NCBI GenBank assembly: GCA_902524115.1
Contig: CABZCA010000010.1
Location: forward strand, 1-38,346
Reading direction: 5' to 3'
Origin: an uncultured Pelagibacteraceae bacterium
Lineage (GTDB): Bacteria; Pseudomonadota; Alphaproteobacteria; Pelagibacterales; Pelagibacteraceae
DNA length: 38,346 nt
The position numbers and the translations under genes were made by a program. The notes beneath the pieces were generated by a model that was not told the origin of the DNA, searched no databases, and saw nothing but the letters and a program-made list of their open reading frames with translations. Shown here piece after piece: positions 8,045 to 16,668 of this stretch (within the stretch, counting starts at the first letter, position 1; each line of letters begins with the position of its first letter).

Positions 8045-8526
8045 AGCTAAAAGTAAATGATCAAATCCCAGATACAAAAATCTTTCATTTAGTTGATGGT
8101 GAACCCAAGGAACAAAATATATCTGAGGTATTAGGGTCAAAAAAAATAATATTATTTGGTTTACCTGGTGCATTCACAGCTACATGCTCTAAGTTTCACT
8201 TACCGGGCTATGTTAAAAATGCTCAAGAAATATTAGATAAAGGTATAGATAAAATATTTTGCTTAGCTGTGAATGATCCATATGTGATGAATGCTTGGAG
8301 GGAGGCGAACAATATAAGAGAAAATATAACTATGTTAGCTGATCCTTATTTGTCATTTACTAAGCTAATCGGTGCTGAAGTTGATAGAAATTTAAAAGGT
8401 ATGGGAATGAGATCAAGCCGTTATGCAATGGTTATTGAAAATCTTAAAGTGCAAAATATTCAAGAAGAAGAAGAAACTAAAAATTGTGGAATATCCTCAG
8501 CAGAGGGAATTTTAGATATTATTTAG
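8041..8526 (+). CDS. Peroxiredoxin, Prx5 type
   Basis: A 161-residue thiol peroxidase. The active-site segment is GLPGAFTATC with peroxidatic C49, and the following HLPGY is diagnostic of the Prx5/AHP1 branch. A second cysteine at C149, near the C-terminus (NCGISSAEG), is placed for an atypical 2-Cys resolving role; C74 is buried in a strand. It probably detoxifies H2O2 and organic peroxides with thioredoxin or glutaredoxin. It is coupled by an ATGA overlap to thrC, and the transcript ends at the terminator at 8531-8558. Confidence 0.92.
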   Translation: MKLKVNDQIPDTKIFHLVDGEPKEQNISEVLGSKKIILFGLPGAFTATCSKFHLPGYVKNAQEILDKGIDKIFCLAVNDPYVMNAWREANNIRENITMLADPYLSFTKLIGAEVDRNLKGMGMRSSRYAMVIENLKVQNIQEEEETKNCGISSAEGILDII

Positions 8527-8530
8527 CAAG

Positions 8531-8558
8531 AAGGGCAGTTCTGTTGCCAGGTGCCCTT
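8531..8558. terminator. Bidirectional intrinsic terminator between the peroxiredoxin gene and rnhA
   Basis: A perfect 7-bp inverted repeat AAGGGCA / TGCCCTT (8531-8537 and 8552-8558) with a 14-nt loop, followed on the plus side by TT ATAAATTT. It fills the gap between two convergent stop codons, so it can end both the thrC-peroxiredoxin transcript and the long minus-strand run that finishes with rnhA. It is the only convincing GC-rich hairpin terminator I see in the window. Confidence 0.7.
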
Positions 8559-8981
8559 TTATAAATTTGCAGCTTCTCTAGCGATTAAATCTACCTCATT
8601 GTTTAATTTATTTATAGAATGACTTTTTACCCAACTCCATTTTATTTCAAATTCACTAGTCATAAGATCTAATTCAGTCCAGAGTTCTTTATTTTTTACA
8701 GGTTGTTTGTTTGCGGTTTTCCAACCATTTTTCTTCCAATTATGTATCCACTCTGTAATTCCGGACTTTACATATTTAGAATCTGTGAAAATCTGAACAG
8801 TGCTTCCTTTAGGAATTTTTTTAAGAGCTTTTATTGGAGCGAGTAATTCCATTTGATTATTAGTGGTATCTTTTTTGCTACCTTTTATGTGGGTTTTCTT
8901 TTCATCTTCTATAATGATTGCAGCCCACCCACCATTTCCTGGATTACCTAAACATGATCCATCGGTATAAATCTTTATCAT
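8559..8981 (-). CDS. rnhA: Ribonuclease HI
   Basis: A 140-residue enzyme that removes RNA from RNA-DNA hybrids (Okazaki primers, R-loops). The catalytic carboxylates are D7 (YTDGSCLGNPG), E45 (NQMELLA), D67 (FTDSKYV) and D131 (NEVDLIA), with H121 on the flexible loop. It has the usual length. It is last in the minus-strand run, with its ATG sharing one base with the thrB stop (TAATG), which suggests re-initiation. The window also encodes RNase HII (24603). Confidence 0.96.
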   Translation of the reverse strand: MIKIYTDGSCLGNPGNGGWAAIIIEDEKKTHIKGSKKDTTNNQMELLAPIKALKKIPKGSTVQIFTDSKYVKSGITEWIHNWKKNGWKTANKQPVKNKELWTELDLMTSEFEIKWSWVKSHSINKLNNEVDLIAREAANL

Positions 8982-9946
8982 TAGGAATAATCCTTAAAAG
9001 AATTTAACTTTCTATGAAAATTTAATTTATCTAAATACTCTCTTGGATCTTTTATTTTTATCAATGCTTTTTTGGGAGTATTTAAATAATCATATGATCT
9101 TGTGAGAAGATATCTTAAAGCTGAACCACGACATAAAGTGTTAAAATTACTCTTTTCTTTAGCATTCAATTTACGAACTGATTGGTAACCTTTTAGTAAT
9201 TGAGAGGACTTATTTTTATTTAAAACAAAAATTTTATTTCTTTTTTTAAAACATAATGCATTTACACATGTGGCTAATTCATAAGCTAAGAAATCATTTG
9301 CAGAAAAATAAAAATCAATAAAACCGTAATATTTTTTCTTATAGAAAAAAATATTATCAATAAAAAGATCACTATGAATTATTCCATTTGGCATATTTTT
9401 TGGCCATTTTTTCTTAATATCAATTAAATCAGTTTTCATGGTTTTAATTAAATTATTTGAAAGTTTGTTAATTCTTTTATCTATTCTATTTAGCAAAGGT
9501 CCCCAAGAATTTACTGATAACATATTTTTTCTATACAATCTTAATTTCTTAGCAGCTAAATGTAACAGAGCAGCGTTTTTTCCAACTTGAAAACAGTCTT
9601 TACTTGTTAGTTGATTTTTATCTTTTCCTTCTAAAAAACTTACCAAACATGCAGTTTTATTTTTAATTTTGAATAAATATTTGTTTTTTTTATTTTTTAT
9701 TGGTTCAGGACATTTAATTTTACGTTTAGATAAACCAAACATTAAGTTCATAAAAAAAGGTAAATCTTTTAATTGAACTCTTTTTTCAAATATAGTCAGT
9801 ATTATTTTCTTTTTATTTGTTTTTATTAAGTAGTTTGTATTCTCAATTCCTTTTCGAATGCCAGAAAATGAATAGATTTTCCCAATCTTAAAGTTTTTTT
9901 CGATCAAGCTTAAATCGTTTTGATTTATCCTTGTATATACAGCCAT
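8981..9946 (-). CDS. thrB: Homoserine kinase, ThrB type II (aminoglycoside phosphotransferase fold)
   Basis: A 321-residue kinase that phosphorylates homoserine for ThrC. The alphaproteobacterial ThrB pattern is clear: an MAVYT start, GIENTNYL (33-40) in the nucleotide-binding region, the catalytic HSDLFIDN (191-198) and the metal-binding D211 (IDFYF). It is very lysine-rich. The start codon shares a base with the ispH stop (TAATG), and the stop shares a base with the rnhA start. The order ispH-thrB-rnhA is common in alphaproteobacteria. Confidence 0.94.
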   Translation of the reverse strand: MAVYTRINQNDLSLIEKNFKIGKIYSFSGIRKGIENTNYLIKTNKKKIILTIFEKRVQLKDLPFFMNLMFGLSKRKIKCPEPIKNKKNKYLFKIKNKTACLVSFLEGKDKNQLTSKDCFQVGKNAALLHLAAKKLRLYRKNMLSVNSWGPLLNRIDKRINKLSNNLIKTMKTDLIDIKKKWPKNMPNGIIHSDLFIDNIFFYKKKYYGFIDFYFSANDFLAYELATCVNALCFKKRNKIFVLNKNKSSQLLKGYQSVRKLNAKEKSNFNTLCRGSALRYLLTRSYDYLNTPKKALIKIKDPREYLDKLNFHRKLNSFKDYS

Positions 9947-10896
9947 TAATTTAATTTTCCTGGAATTTTAAATGTTACATCTTCTTTTACTATTTCAACT
10001 TCCTCTATTTCTATAGTAAATTTTTTTTTAATATTTTCTATGAATTCATTCACTAAAACTTCAGGAGCCGAGGCACCAGATGAAATACCTATTGTTTTGC
10101 ATTTAGATATTTTTTCAAGTGGAAAAGTGCTTTCTGAATGAATTAATTCAGCATGTTCACATCCATTATTTTTAGCTACTTCAACCAATCTAACTGAGTT
10201 AGATGAATTTCTACTACCAATTACAAACAAATTATCACACTCTTTGGCAATTTTTTTTACTGCTGCTTGTCTATTTGTTGTTGCGTAACAAATATCATCT
10301 TTTTTTGGCTCGTGAATATCAGGAAAGCGTTCTTTTAAAACATTTATAATATCTTTAGTATCATCAACTGACAATGTTGTTTGTGTAATATAAGCAAGTT
10401 TATCGTTTTTACCTCTTTGGTAATTTTTTGCATCATCTGTAGTTTCAATAAGATCAATCTTTCCACTAGCTACTTGGCCCATTGTGCCAATTACTTCAGG
10501 ATGGTTCTTATGACCTATGAGCAAAACTTGAACATCTTTTTTATTTAAATTTTCTGCTTCTCTGTGAACTTTAGATACCAATGGACATGTTGCATCAACA
10601 AAAATCATGTTTAAACTTTCTGCTTCTTCAGGAACAGATTTTGGTACACCATGAGCTGAAAAGATAACAGGCCTTGTTTTATCTTCAATTTCATCAATTT
10701 CCTCAACAAATATTGCACCAATTTTTTTTAAGCCATCTACTACGTGCTTGTTATGAACTATTTCATGTCTTACATATACAGGAGCACCATATTTTTCTAT
10801 ACTTTTCTTCACAATTTCAATTGCTCTGTCAACACCGGCACAAAATCCTCTCGGAGCTGCTAAAAGTATTTTAAGATGATTATTCTTCACTTTCAT
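9946..10896 (-). CDS. ispH: 4-Hydroxy-3-methylbut-2-enyl diphosphate reductase
   Basis: A 316-residue [4Fe-4S] enzyme and last step of the MEP pathway, giving IPP and DMAPP. The three cluster cysteines are C19 (APRGFCAGV), C104 (VDATCPLV) and C203 (DICYATTNRQ); the substrate-binding histidines (HEIVHNKH region, GHKNHPE) and the SGASAPEVLV segment are also present. It lies downstream of the retinal genes in the same direction and overlaps the small membrane gene before it by 17 bp, so its product supplies the precursors those genes use. Confidence 0.97.
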   Translation of the reverse strand: MKVKNNHLKILLAAPRGFCAGVDRAIEIVKKSIEKYGAPVYVRHEIVHNKHVVDGLKKIGAIFVEEIDEIEDKTRPVIFSAHGVPKSVPEEAESLNMIFVDATCPLVSKVHREAENLNKKDVQVLLIGHKNHPEVIGTMGQVASGKIDLIETTDDAKNYQRGKNDKLAYITQTTLSVDDTKDIINVLKERFPDIHEPKKDDICYATTNRQAAVKKIAKECDNLFVIGSRNSSNSVRLVEVAKNNGCEHAELIHSESTFPLEKISKCKTIGISSGASAPEVLVNEFIENIKKKFTIEIEEVEIVKEDVTFKIPGKLN

Positions 10897-11053
10897 CCTT
10901 TCGAAAAAAAGGGATTAAAAAAACAATACACGCAACTAGAAAAAAAAGACTTCCAAACATAGCCCAAAAACTTCCTACACTTGATATGATAAAACCTAAT
11001 GCAGAAATAATGAATAAAATCCACCCAACTAAATTAATATTTTTATTGCTCAT
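10880..11053 (-). CDS. Small two-helix membrane protein between blh and ispH, function unknown
   Basis: A 57-residue protein from the ATG at 11053; a TTG three codons upstream is a poorer alternative. It has two hydrophobic helices (about residues 7-27 and 29-48) and an acidic, basic-flanked C-terminus (FFRKDESEE). It overlaps the 3' end of blh and the 5' end of ispH, so it is locked into this operon. I cannot assign a family. By position it could relate to retinal or rhodopsin membrane biology, or merely be a conserved neighbour of ispH. The overlaps on both sides and the regular hydrophobic pattern support it as a real gene. Confidence 0.68.
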   Translation of the reverse strand: MSNKNINLVGWILFIISALGFIISSVGSFWAMFGSLFFLVACIVFLIPFFRKDESEE

Positions 11054-11936
11054 TTTTTTCAATTAAATATTCGAGCAATATATGTGGAAAAGTTAATGAG
11101 GCCAATCCAATAAAAATAACCCGATATATAGTTTCATTAAATTCGTTATAATTATTCAGAATTGATATTGAAATAATATATCCTAAAATTGTCAAAATTG
11201 TTAGTGGAAGGGCTTTTTTAATGAATATTGGCAAACCTTTTGTCAAATTTTTATTTATTTCTCTAATCAAAGAAATTGAGTGCCTAATAGAATGTAAAAA
11301 GCAAAAGTAAATCGTAAAAGCAATTATTGGATTAAGAAAATAATTTAGGATTAATATTGATAAATAATCCATTAATAATAATGACTTTGCTTCCAGACTT
11401 TTGTTTAAGGATAAAATAATTCCAGAAATTAAAGATAGTAAGATAAATATGAATAACATCTCATTAGATATTATTAAATTATTTGAAATGTAAAAATTTA
11501 ATGTTTCGAATATTGCTAGTGTCTCTTCTTTGTGAAAAAATAAGGGTGAGGTAATTATTAACGATCCTTTTAAAAAATAAATTAATTCAAAGTTTTTCTT
11601 TTGGTTAATAAACTCAGAGTCCTCTTTTCCAAAATGAAAAGCAGCTATAATTAAAAATAAGAAAAGTAATGATTTTGGAAATATTAACCAAATCAATATT
11701 ATAACTGCACCAATAAGTAAATAACTCAAATAAAAAATACCCATTGATTTATATCCAAAATATTTAATCAGTTTTTTACCTTTAATATGATCCAGAGAAC
11801 CATGAGATATTCCAATTGATAAAATTAGAAACAACGAAATAAGTAAGAAACTGCCTTCTCTAAGATATTTTATTCCAGATAAAAGTATACATAAATTAAA
11901 AAAAATTAAAGAGTGGTAAAAATTAATTCTAATCAT
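11043..11936 (-). CDS. blh: Beta-carotene 15,15'-dioxygenase (Brp/Blh family), retinal-forming
   Basis: A 297-residue polytopic membrane enzyme that cleaves beta-carotene into two retinals. Conserved histidine clusters of the Blh family are visible: H45 and H50 (SHGSLDH), H101 (FHFGKED), H215 and H219 (LHSIRHS) and H285 (FPHILLE); these are expected to bind the catalytic iron. It follows crtY, starting 5 bp downstream, completing a retinal pathway. In marine bacteria this gene accompanies proteorhodopsin, which is not in this window, so the opsin must lie elsewhere if present. Family membership rests on the histidine spacing and the crt context. Confidence 0.92.
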   Translation of the reverse strand: MIRINFYHSLIFFNLCILLSGIKYLREGSFLLISLFLILSIGISHGSLDHIKGKKLIKYFGYKSMGIFYLSYLLIGAVIILIWLIFPKSLLFLFLIIAAFHFGKEDSEFINQKKNFELIYFLKGSLIITSPLFFHKEETLAIFETLNFYISNNLIISNEMLFIFILLSLISGIILSLNKSLEAKSLLLMDYLSILILNYFLNPIIAFTIYFCFLHSIRHSISLIREINKNLTKGLPIFIKKALPLTILTILGYIISISILNNYNEFNETIYRVIFIGLASLTFPHILLEYLIEKNEQ

Positions 11937-11941
11937 TTAAT

Positions 11942-13006
11942 CTAAAAAAGTGCTTTAATAAAAATCCATTTAGGCATTTTTAATATTATCGATAAATCTT
12001 CAAATAAATTACTTCTATTCGACAAAAATTTTATAACGGTATTAGATTTATTATTAAACATCCTAAAAAAAATATTTGGCATTTTGCTTGGATTATTTTT
12101 AAGAACTTTTAAAAAAATATTATCAAGAAATTGATATTTTTTTTTAATTTGAAAAGTTTTCAATTTACTAATGTTTTCTATATTTTCTCTTATATATTTA
12201 CTTTGTTCTTGAATATTTAGAAAAGTATAACCAGTGCTTAACCTTGTCATACCACCAGCTGTACCAATATTAATTTTATTTTTTACTTGGTCAATTATTG
12301 GGTAAAAAAGAGGTATTGCACCCACTTCTTTGTATGTAATCTTATAATCTTTTATTTTTAGATTATTCTCAATGTATTCTTTAATTTGCTGATCGTAATC
12401 TTTTTGGGAATCGTCATTCATTTCTGATAACCATGTTGTTTCAACTAATGCTGTCTTTTTCGAATATGGAAGTGTATAAAAAAAATGAACACTTCCTCTC
12501 TGTTCACAATCAAAATCCATTAGATTCATCATTTCTTCATCAAAAAATTCCTTTTTTGTCTCTATTTCTACCCCACAGAAATGTTGCCAAATACCAGAGT
12601 TTTGATTATTTAAATTTGGGACACTATTAAATACCAAGCAGTTATCAAAATTTATATTTTGATCATTTTTGTGAAAGGAAATATTTTTATTTTCTTTTAA
12701 TTTGTTGTTTATCTTCTCATAAAATAACCCACTATCAATACTTTGATAATGATAATTATCGCACTCTAGATGTCTTGTTTTTTGAGGCACATTTATGGAG
12801 AAATGTTTCCAATTTTTTTTTACACAATCCTCAAAATTATGTGGGAATGTTTTCCAAAAAGACCAAGTTTTATCTTTTTTATATTCATCTCTTGGCTCAA
12901 TAATAGCTAAAGTTTTATTTTTTAACTTATTATTGATCTCTAATTCATATGCTAAAGATAATCCTGCACAACCACCACCAATTATGATAAAATCAAAATC
13001 TTTCAT
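11942..13006 (-). CDS. crtY: Lycopene beta-cyclase
   Basis: A 354-residue flavoprotein that closes both ends of lycopene to give beta-carotene. It has an N-terminal Rossmann GGGCAG motif (10-15), the early TWSFW segment typical of bacterial CrtY (about 47-51), and the later motif GTAGGMTRLSTGY. Length fits CrtY. The start overlaps the end of crtB by 14 bp and blh follows after 5 bp, so the order of genes matches the order of reactions from cyclisation to cleavage. Confidence 0.92.
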   Translation of the reverse strand: MKDFDFIIIGGGCAGLSLAYELEINNKLKNKTLAIIEPRDEYKKDKTWSFWKTFPHNFEDCVKKNWKHFSINVPQKTRHLECDNYHYQSIDSGLFYEKINNKLKENKNISFHKNDQNINFDNCLVFNSVPNLNNQNSGIWQHFCGVEIETKKEFFDEEMMNLMDFDCEQRGSVHFFYTLPYSKKTALVETTWLSEMNDDSQKDYDQQIKEYIENNLKIKDYKITYKEVGAIPLFYPIIDQVKNKINIGTAGGMTRLSTGYTFLNIQEQSKYIRENIENISKLKTFQIKKKYQFLDNIFLKVLKNNPSKMPNIFFRMFNNKSNTVIKFLSNRSNLFEDLSIILKMPKWIFIKALF

Positions 13007-13844
13007 TTAAATTTATTTCCTCACTAATTAATTCGTGTTCTTTATCTCTAAGGTGATTATGGTTTTTAATCAATGATAGTTTAAGCAAGTCATATATAGA
13101 TAATAATGTTTGCAATATTTTGCCACTATTACTAACAAAAATTTTACCTGATTGGTTGTAATCTTTAATTGTTTGTTTCTTAATAATATTTTTACCAATT
13201 TGCCTATAAACTCTTCTTGCTACTAAAATTGAAAATCTAAGATTTAATGGAATATCCTTTATTGAAGAAAAGCTACTATCATAAAATAAATCTGCAGTTG
13301 CCAATGTTTCTTTTATGGCTTCAAAATTATGTTTTATATAAAACCTTTTATTTTTAGAATCTTCTATTAGATCTCTAGAAATATTTGTAAGCTGCATTGC
13401 TATACCTAAATCTATAGCCGATTTAAGAGAGCTAGAGTTTGTAACATTTAGAATTTTTGCCATCATTAATCCAACAGTCCCCGCTACTCTATATGAATAA
13501 ATTAATAATTCCTTTTTTGAACTTAATCTTACTTCATTTTGAATATCAGACTCCACACCATCGAATAAGTCTTCTACAATTTTTGTAGAAATATTATATT
13601 CATCCATTAATACCCACATATTTTTAATTATATGGTTCTGAAATTCTTTATTGATAAAATTGTTTTTGAAGTTTAAAAATCTTCTTAACTTTACATCAAT
13701 TATACCTTCGTTGTCTGCTATATTGTCTAAAGTTCTACAAAAATCGTATAAATTAGAACATTTCAAATAAGTTTCTTTTGGAAGAAAAAAACCAGCCCAG
13801 TTAAATGATTTTGCGTATATTGATAGAAAACTCTTTTTCTCCAT
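12993..13844 (-). CDS. crtB: Phytoene synthase
   Basis: A 283-residue squalene/phytoene synthase family enzyme joining two GGPP to phytoene. Both Mg-binding DxxxD motifs are present: DNIAD (40-44, after YDFCRTL) and DLIED (158-162, in LTNISRDLIED). These define the active site. The start codon shares one base with the crtI stop (TAATG). The GGPP synthase gene crtE that usually accompanies this cluster is not found in the window, so GGPP must come from a gene elsewhere. Confidence 0.94.
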   Translation of the reverse strand: MEKKSFLSIYAKSFNWAGFFLPKETYLKCSNLYDFCRTLDNIADNEGIIDVKLRRFLNFKNNFINKEFQNHIIKNMWVLMDEYNISTKIVEDLFDGVESDIQNEVRLSSKKELLIYSYRVAGTVGLMMAKILNVTNSSSLKSAIDLGIAMQLTNISRDLIEDSKNKRFYIKHNFEAIKETLATADLFYDSSFSSIKDIPLNLRFSILVARRVYRQIGKNIIKKQTIKDYNQSGKIFVSNSGKILQTLLSIYDLLKLSLIKNHNHLRDKEHELISEEINLNERF

Positions 13845-15301
13845 TACAAAATTTTGTCTAAGACTTTTGCTGAAGATAGTACTCCTGGCACACCTGCTCC
13901 AGGGTGAGTACCTGCTCCAACAAAATATAAACCATCAAAAATCTCTGATTTATTATGAAATCTAAAATAAGCTGATTGAGTAAATTTTGGTTGAATAGAA
14001 AAACCTGAGCCATATTTTGTATTTAACTCTTTCTCAAAATAATCAGGAGTTAAGTAAAAATCCTCAACAATATTTTCACTTAGATTAGGTAGTAAACTTT
14101 CCTCCATTTTTTTAATAACTAAGTTTTTCATTTTATCTCCCTCAATAGACCAGTCTATACCAGATTGGTTATTAGGAACTGGTACCAACACATAAAAACA
14201 ATCATGATTATCAGGCGCCATCGATTTGTCTGTAGCTGTAGGTCTATGTAAATAGTAACTAATATCGTCATTTAATTTTTTATTGTTAAAAATATCGTCC
14301 AAGTGTTCCTTGTACTTATCTCCAAATTTGATTGTATGATGTTCAACATCGTCGTAAACTTTTTTGGTTCCAAAATAATAAACAAACAAACCCATTGAAT
14401 ATTCCATTCTTTTCATTTTCCAATTAAAAATAGAATTACTATTATTTGTGTTTGCTAATTTTGAGTAAACTGCAGGTGGATCGGCGTTACAAATAACATT
14501 ATCTGTTTCTATTCTATCTCCATTATTTAGTTCAACCCCAGTTATTTTATTTTTATTTGATATGATTTTATTTACTTCAAAACCTTTTAATATTTTTATA
14601 TTTTCTTCATTCATTAGTTTTTCCATGCCATTTATTATTTGACCAGTACCACCCATTGAATAATGAATTCCCCATTTTTTTTCTAAATATAAAATTAATC
14701 CGTATATTGATGTTGTTGTGAAAGGATTACCACCTACCAATAGAGGATGCATACTAAGTAATCTTCTTAATTTTTCATCTTCTATATATGAGGAAACCAA
14801 ACCATAAACAGATTTATAACTCTTTAGATTAAATAAAGAGGGTATTTGCTTTAACATAAAAGATGGTTTATCAAATGGGACATCTGATAGTTCAGTAAAA
14901 CCTTTATCAAAAATCTTTTTTGTAAAATTAACTAAATTTTTATATCCGTTAACATCTTTTTCGTTAATCTTTTTTATTTGATTAATCATTTCTTCTTCAT
15001 CACCAGAATAGTCAAACTTAAAACCATCTTCAAAAACAAATTGATACCAAGTTTTTAAAGATTTTATTTCTAAATAGTCTTTTGAATTCTTGTCAAAAAG
15101 CTGAAATAATTCATCAATCAAGTAGGGCGCTGTTATCACAGTTGGACCACCATCAAATGTAAATCCATTTTTTTTAAAGACTCTTGCCCGTCCACCTAAA
15201 TCTTCATGTTTTTCAATCAAGGTTACATTATGGCCTTTAGCTTTTAACCTTAATGCTGCAGCCATACCACCAAAACCTGATCCTATTACTATCGAATTCA
15301 T
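13844..15301 (-). CDS. crtI: Phytoene desaturase
   Basis: A 485-residue FAD-dependent desaturase that converts phytoene to lycopene. It has an N-terminal dinucleotide-binding GSGFGG (7-12) with LIEKHEDLGGRAR following, and the C-terminal CrtI signature GAGTHPGAGVPG (463-474). It is the first carotenoid gene of the run and begins 44 bp after the stop of atpF. That gap is the only place for a dedicated retinal-cluster promoter; no strong one is obvious, so read-through from the ATP synthase genes is likely. Confidence 0.95.
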   Translation of the reverse strand: MNSIVIGSGFGGMAAALRLKAKGHNVTLIEKHEDLGGRARVFKKNGFTFDGGPTVITAPYLIDELFQLFDKNSKDYLEIKSLKTWYQFVFEDGFKFDYSGDEEEMINQIKKINEKDVNGYKNLVNFTKKIFDKGFTELSDVPFDKPSFMLKQIPSLFNLKSYKSVYGLVSSYIEDEKLRRLLSMHPLLVGGNPFTTTSIYGLILYLEKKWGIHYSMGGTGQIINGMEKLMNEENIKILKGFEVNKIISNKNKITGVELNNGDRIETDNVICNADPPAVYSKLANTNNSNSIFNWKMKRMEYSMGLFVYYFGTKKVYDDVEHHTIKFGDKYKEHLDDIFNNKKLNDDISYYLHRPTATDKSMAPDNHDCFYVLVPVPNNQSGIDWSIEGDKMKNLVIKKMEESLLPNLSENIVEDFYLTPDYFEKELNTKYGSGFSIQPKFTQSAYFRFHNKSEIFDGLYFVGAGTHPGAGVPGVLSSAKVLDKIL

Positions 15302-15345
15302 AATTTGGATTTTATATTATTTTAAGAAAATGTAACGTAATTTAG

Positions 15346-15840
15346 TTATGAATTAATTTTTTTTAATTCAATCTTTGCTTCTTCAAGATTTTTTTCAAAT
15401 AGATTATCTAATTTAGATTTATCAACTGTAGTTGTTATTATTTTTTTTACAGACTCTAGGGCAATTTTAATAGAAGTATCTTTGATTTCTTTAATTGCTC
15501 CCTCTTTCATCTGATTAATTTTTGTTTGAGTTAAATTCTTCTTTATTTCAGAAGATTTATGAAATTTTTCATTCATGCTTATAACAAGTTGTTCAGACTC
15601 AGCTTTAGCTTGATCAAGGATCTTTTTAGACTCCCCTTCAACAGAATTAAGTCTAGTTTGAGCTTCATCTAAAAGTTTTTTTGACTCAACTCTTAACTTT
15701 TCACTTTCATCGATTTCTTTTTTTATATCTCCTATCATTTTTGTTAGGAGATTGTTTATATTCTGAGGTATTTTAAAATATACCAATAGACCTATAAAAA
15801 TAAAAAACGATATTGCTACCCAAAAAGTTGCATCAAACAT
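15346..15840 (-). CDS. atpF: ATP synthase F0 subunit b
   Basis: A 164-residue peripheral-stalk subunit with one N-terminal membrane helix (about 6-24) and a long charged coiled coil. The N-terminus MFDATFWVAISF is the form typical of alphaproteobacterial b, as distinct from b'. It overlaps the preceding b' gene by 8 bp. Together b and b' form a heterodimeric stator joining F0 to F1. The F1 genes (atpHAGDC) are not in the window, consistent with the split F0/F1 operons of alphaproteobacteria. Confidence 0.93.
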   Translation of the reverse strand: MFDATFWVAISFFIFIGLLVYFKIPQNINNLLTKMIGDIKKEIDESEKLRVESKKLLDEAQTRLNSVEGESKKILDQAKAESEQLVISMNEKFHKSSEIKKNLTQTKINQMKEGAIKEIKDTSIKIALESVKKIITTTVDKSKLDNLFEKNLEEAKIELKKINS

Positions 15841-16420
15841 CTTTTCTCTCTCTGTTTATTTTTGATTGGTCTTCTACGATTGCTGCTATGCTGCTACTAT
15901 TTACTTCTTCACCAATTAGCTCTTTTATTAACTCGGCTGATGTTTCAGCTGCTATTTTATTTATTTTTTCCCCTGACTTCTGCTTTAGATCAGACAATTC
16001 TTTTTCTACTTCACTTATTTCTTCATCAAGATCTTTCTCTAATGCAGCCCTTTTTTTATTAATATCATCCAAAATCTTTTCTCTAGCCTCATTAAAGTAA
16101 CTTTTAGCTTTAAGTTTGCTCTCTAAAATAATCTTTTCATATTCGTCAATTTTTTTTTGACTTTCTTGTTTTTGTTTATCTGCAGTCTCAATATTTTCAA
16201 GTATTTGAGATTTTCTAGTTTCTAAATTATCGCTAATCTTAGGCAATATAACTTTCGTCAAAACAATAAAAAGTATTCCAAACGTGATGATAAGCCAGAA
16301 GATTTGAGAAATCCAAAACTCTGGATTAAGTTGAGGCATACCACCACTTTCAGCGGCAAATACTGTATTAAAACATGCAAAGCATGTAACGAATAATAAA
16401 AAAACTATTTTTTTTAACAT
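15833..16420 (-). CDS. atpG: ATP synthase F0 subunit b'
   Basis: A 195-residue second b-type subunit. A hydrophobic N-terminal stretch (1-22, ending VFAAES) looks like a cleavable signal or extra helix, followed by GMPQLNPEFW and a membrane helix (about 37-57), then about 130 residues of coiled coil. The GMPQL...FW..QIFWL pattern marks b' in photosynthetic and other alphaproteobacteria. It starts 3 bp after the c-subunit stop. The gene is also called atpX or atpF2. Confidence 0.92.
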   Translation of the reverse strand: MLKKIVFLLFVTCFACFNTVFAAESGGMPQLNPEFWISQIFWLIITFGILFIVLTKVILPKISDNLETRKSQILENIETADKQKQESQKKIDEYEKIILESKLKAKSYFNEAREKILDDINKKRAALEKDLDEEISEVEKELSDLKQKSGEKINKIAAETSAELIKELIGEEVNSSSIAAIVEDQSKINRERKDV

Positions 16421-16423
16421 TAA

Positions 16424-16651
16424 CTAAAATGCAAATAAAATAATCAACGCAACTACTAGTCCAAACAATCCTGTTGCTTCAGCTAAAGCAAATCCTAATA
16501 ATAAGTTAGGGAATTGTTTTTGAGCTGCAGATGGATTTCTCATAGCACCAGATAAGTAATTACCAAAGATAATTCCTATACCAACTCCCGCACCTGCTAG
16601 TGCGATAGCTGCTAAGCCTGCTCCTATCATTTTTGCTGCTTCTAATTCCAT
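16424..16651 (-). CDS. atpE: ATP synthase F0 subunit c
   Basis: A 75-residue hairpin of two helices joined by a polar loop (RNPSAAQKQFP). The ion-carrying carboxylate is E58 in FALAEATGL. The first helix has the glycine-rich ring-packing stretch GAGVGIGIIFG (20-30). The Na+ signature (a Gln in helix one and Glu-Ser-Thr in helix two) is absent, so a proton-coupled ring is expected. A perfect AGGAGG ribosome site precedes it, fitting the high copy number of c in the complex. Confidence 0.96.
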   Translation of the reverse strand: MELEAAKMIGAGLAAIALAGAGVGIGIIFGNYLSGAMRNPSAAQKQFPNLLLGFALAEATGLFGLVVALIILFAF

Positions 16652-16655
16652 TTTT

Positions 16656-16661
16656 CCTCCT
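16656..16661 (-). promoter_or_regulatory. Perfect Shine-Dalgarno site of atpE
   Basis: On the minus strand AGGAGG lies 4 nt before the ATG at 16651. Most starts in this window have weak or no such site, so this one stands out. It would boost synthesis of the c subunit, needed in about ten copies per enzyme, relative to its operon neighbours. Confidence 0.75.
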
Positions 16662-16668
16662 TTTTTTA

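Noticed and set aside
16424..16651. Sodium-coupled ATP synthase, considered because some marine bacteria use one.
   Set aside because: The c subunit lacks the helix-one Gln and the Glu-Ser-Thr signature; the residues around E58 fit proton coupling.
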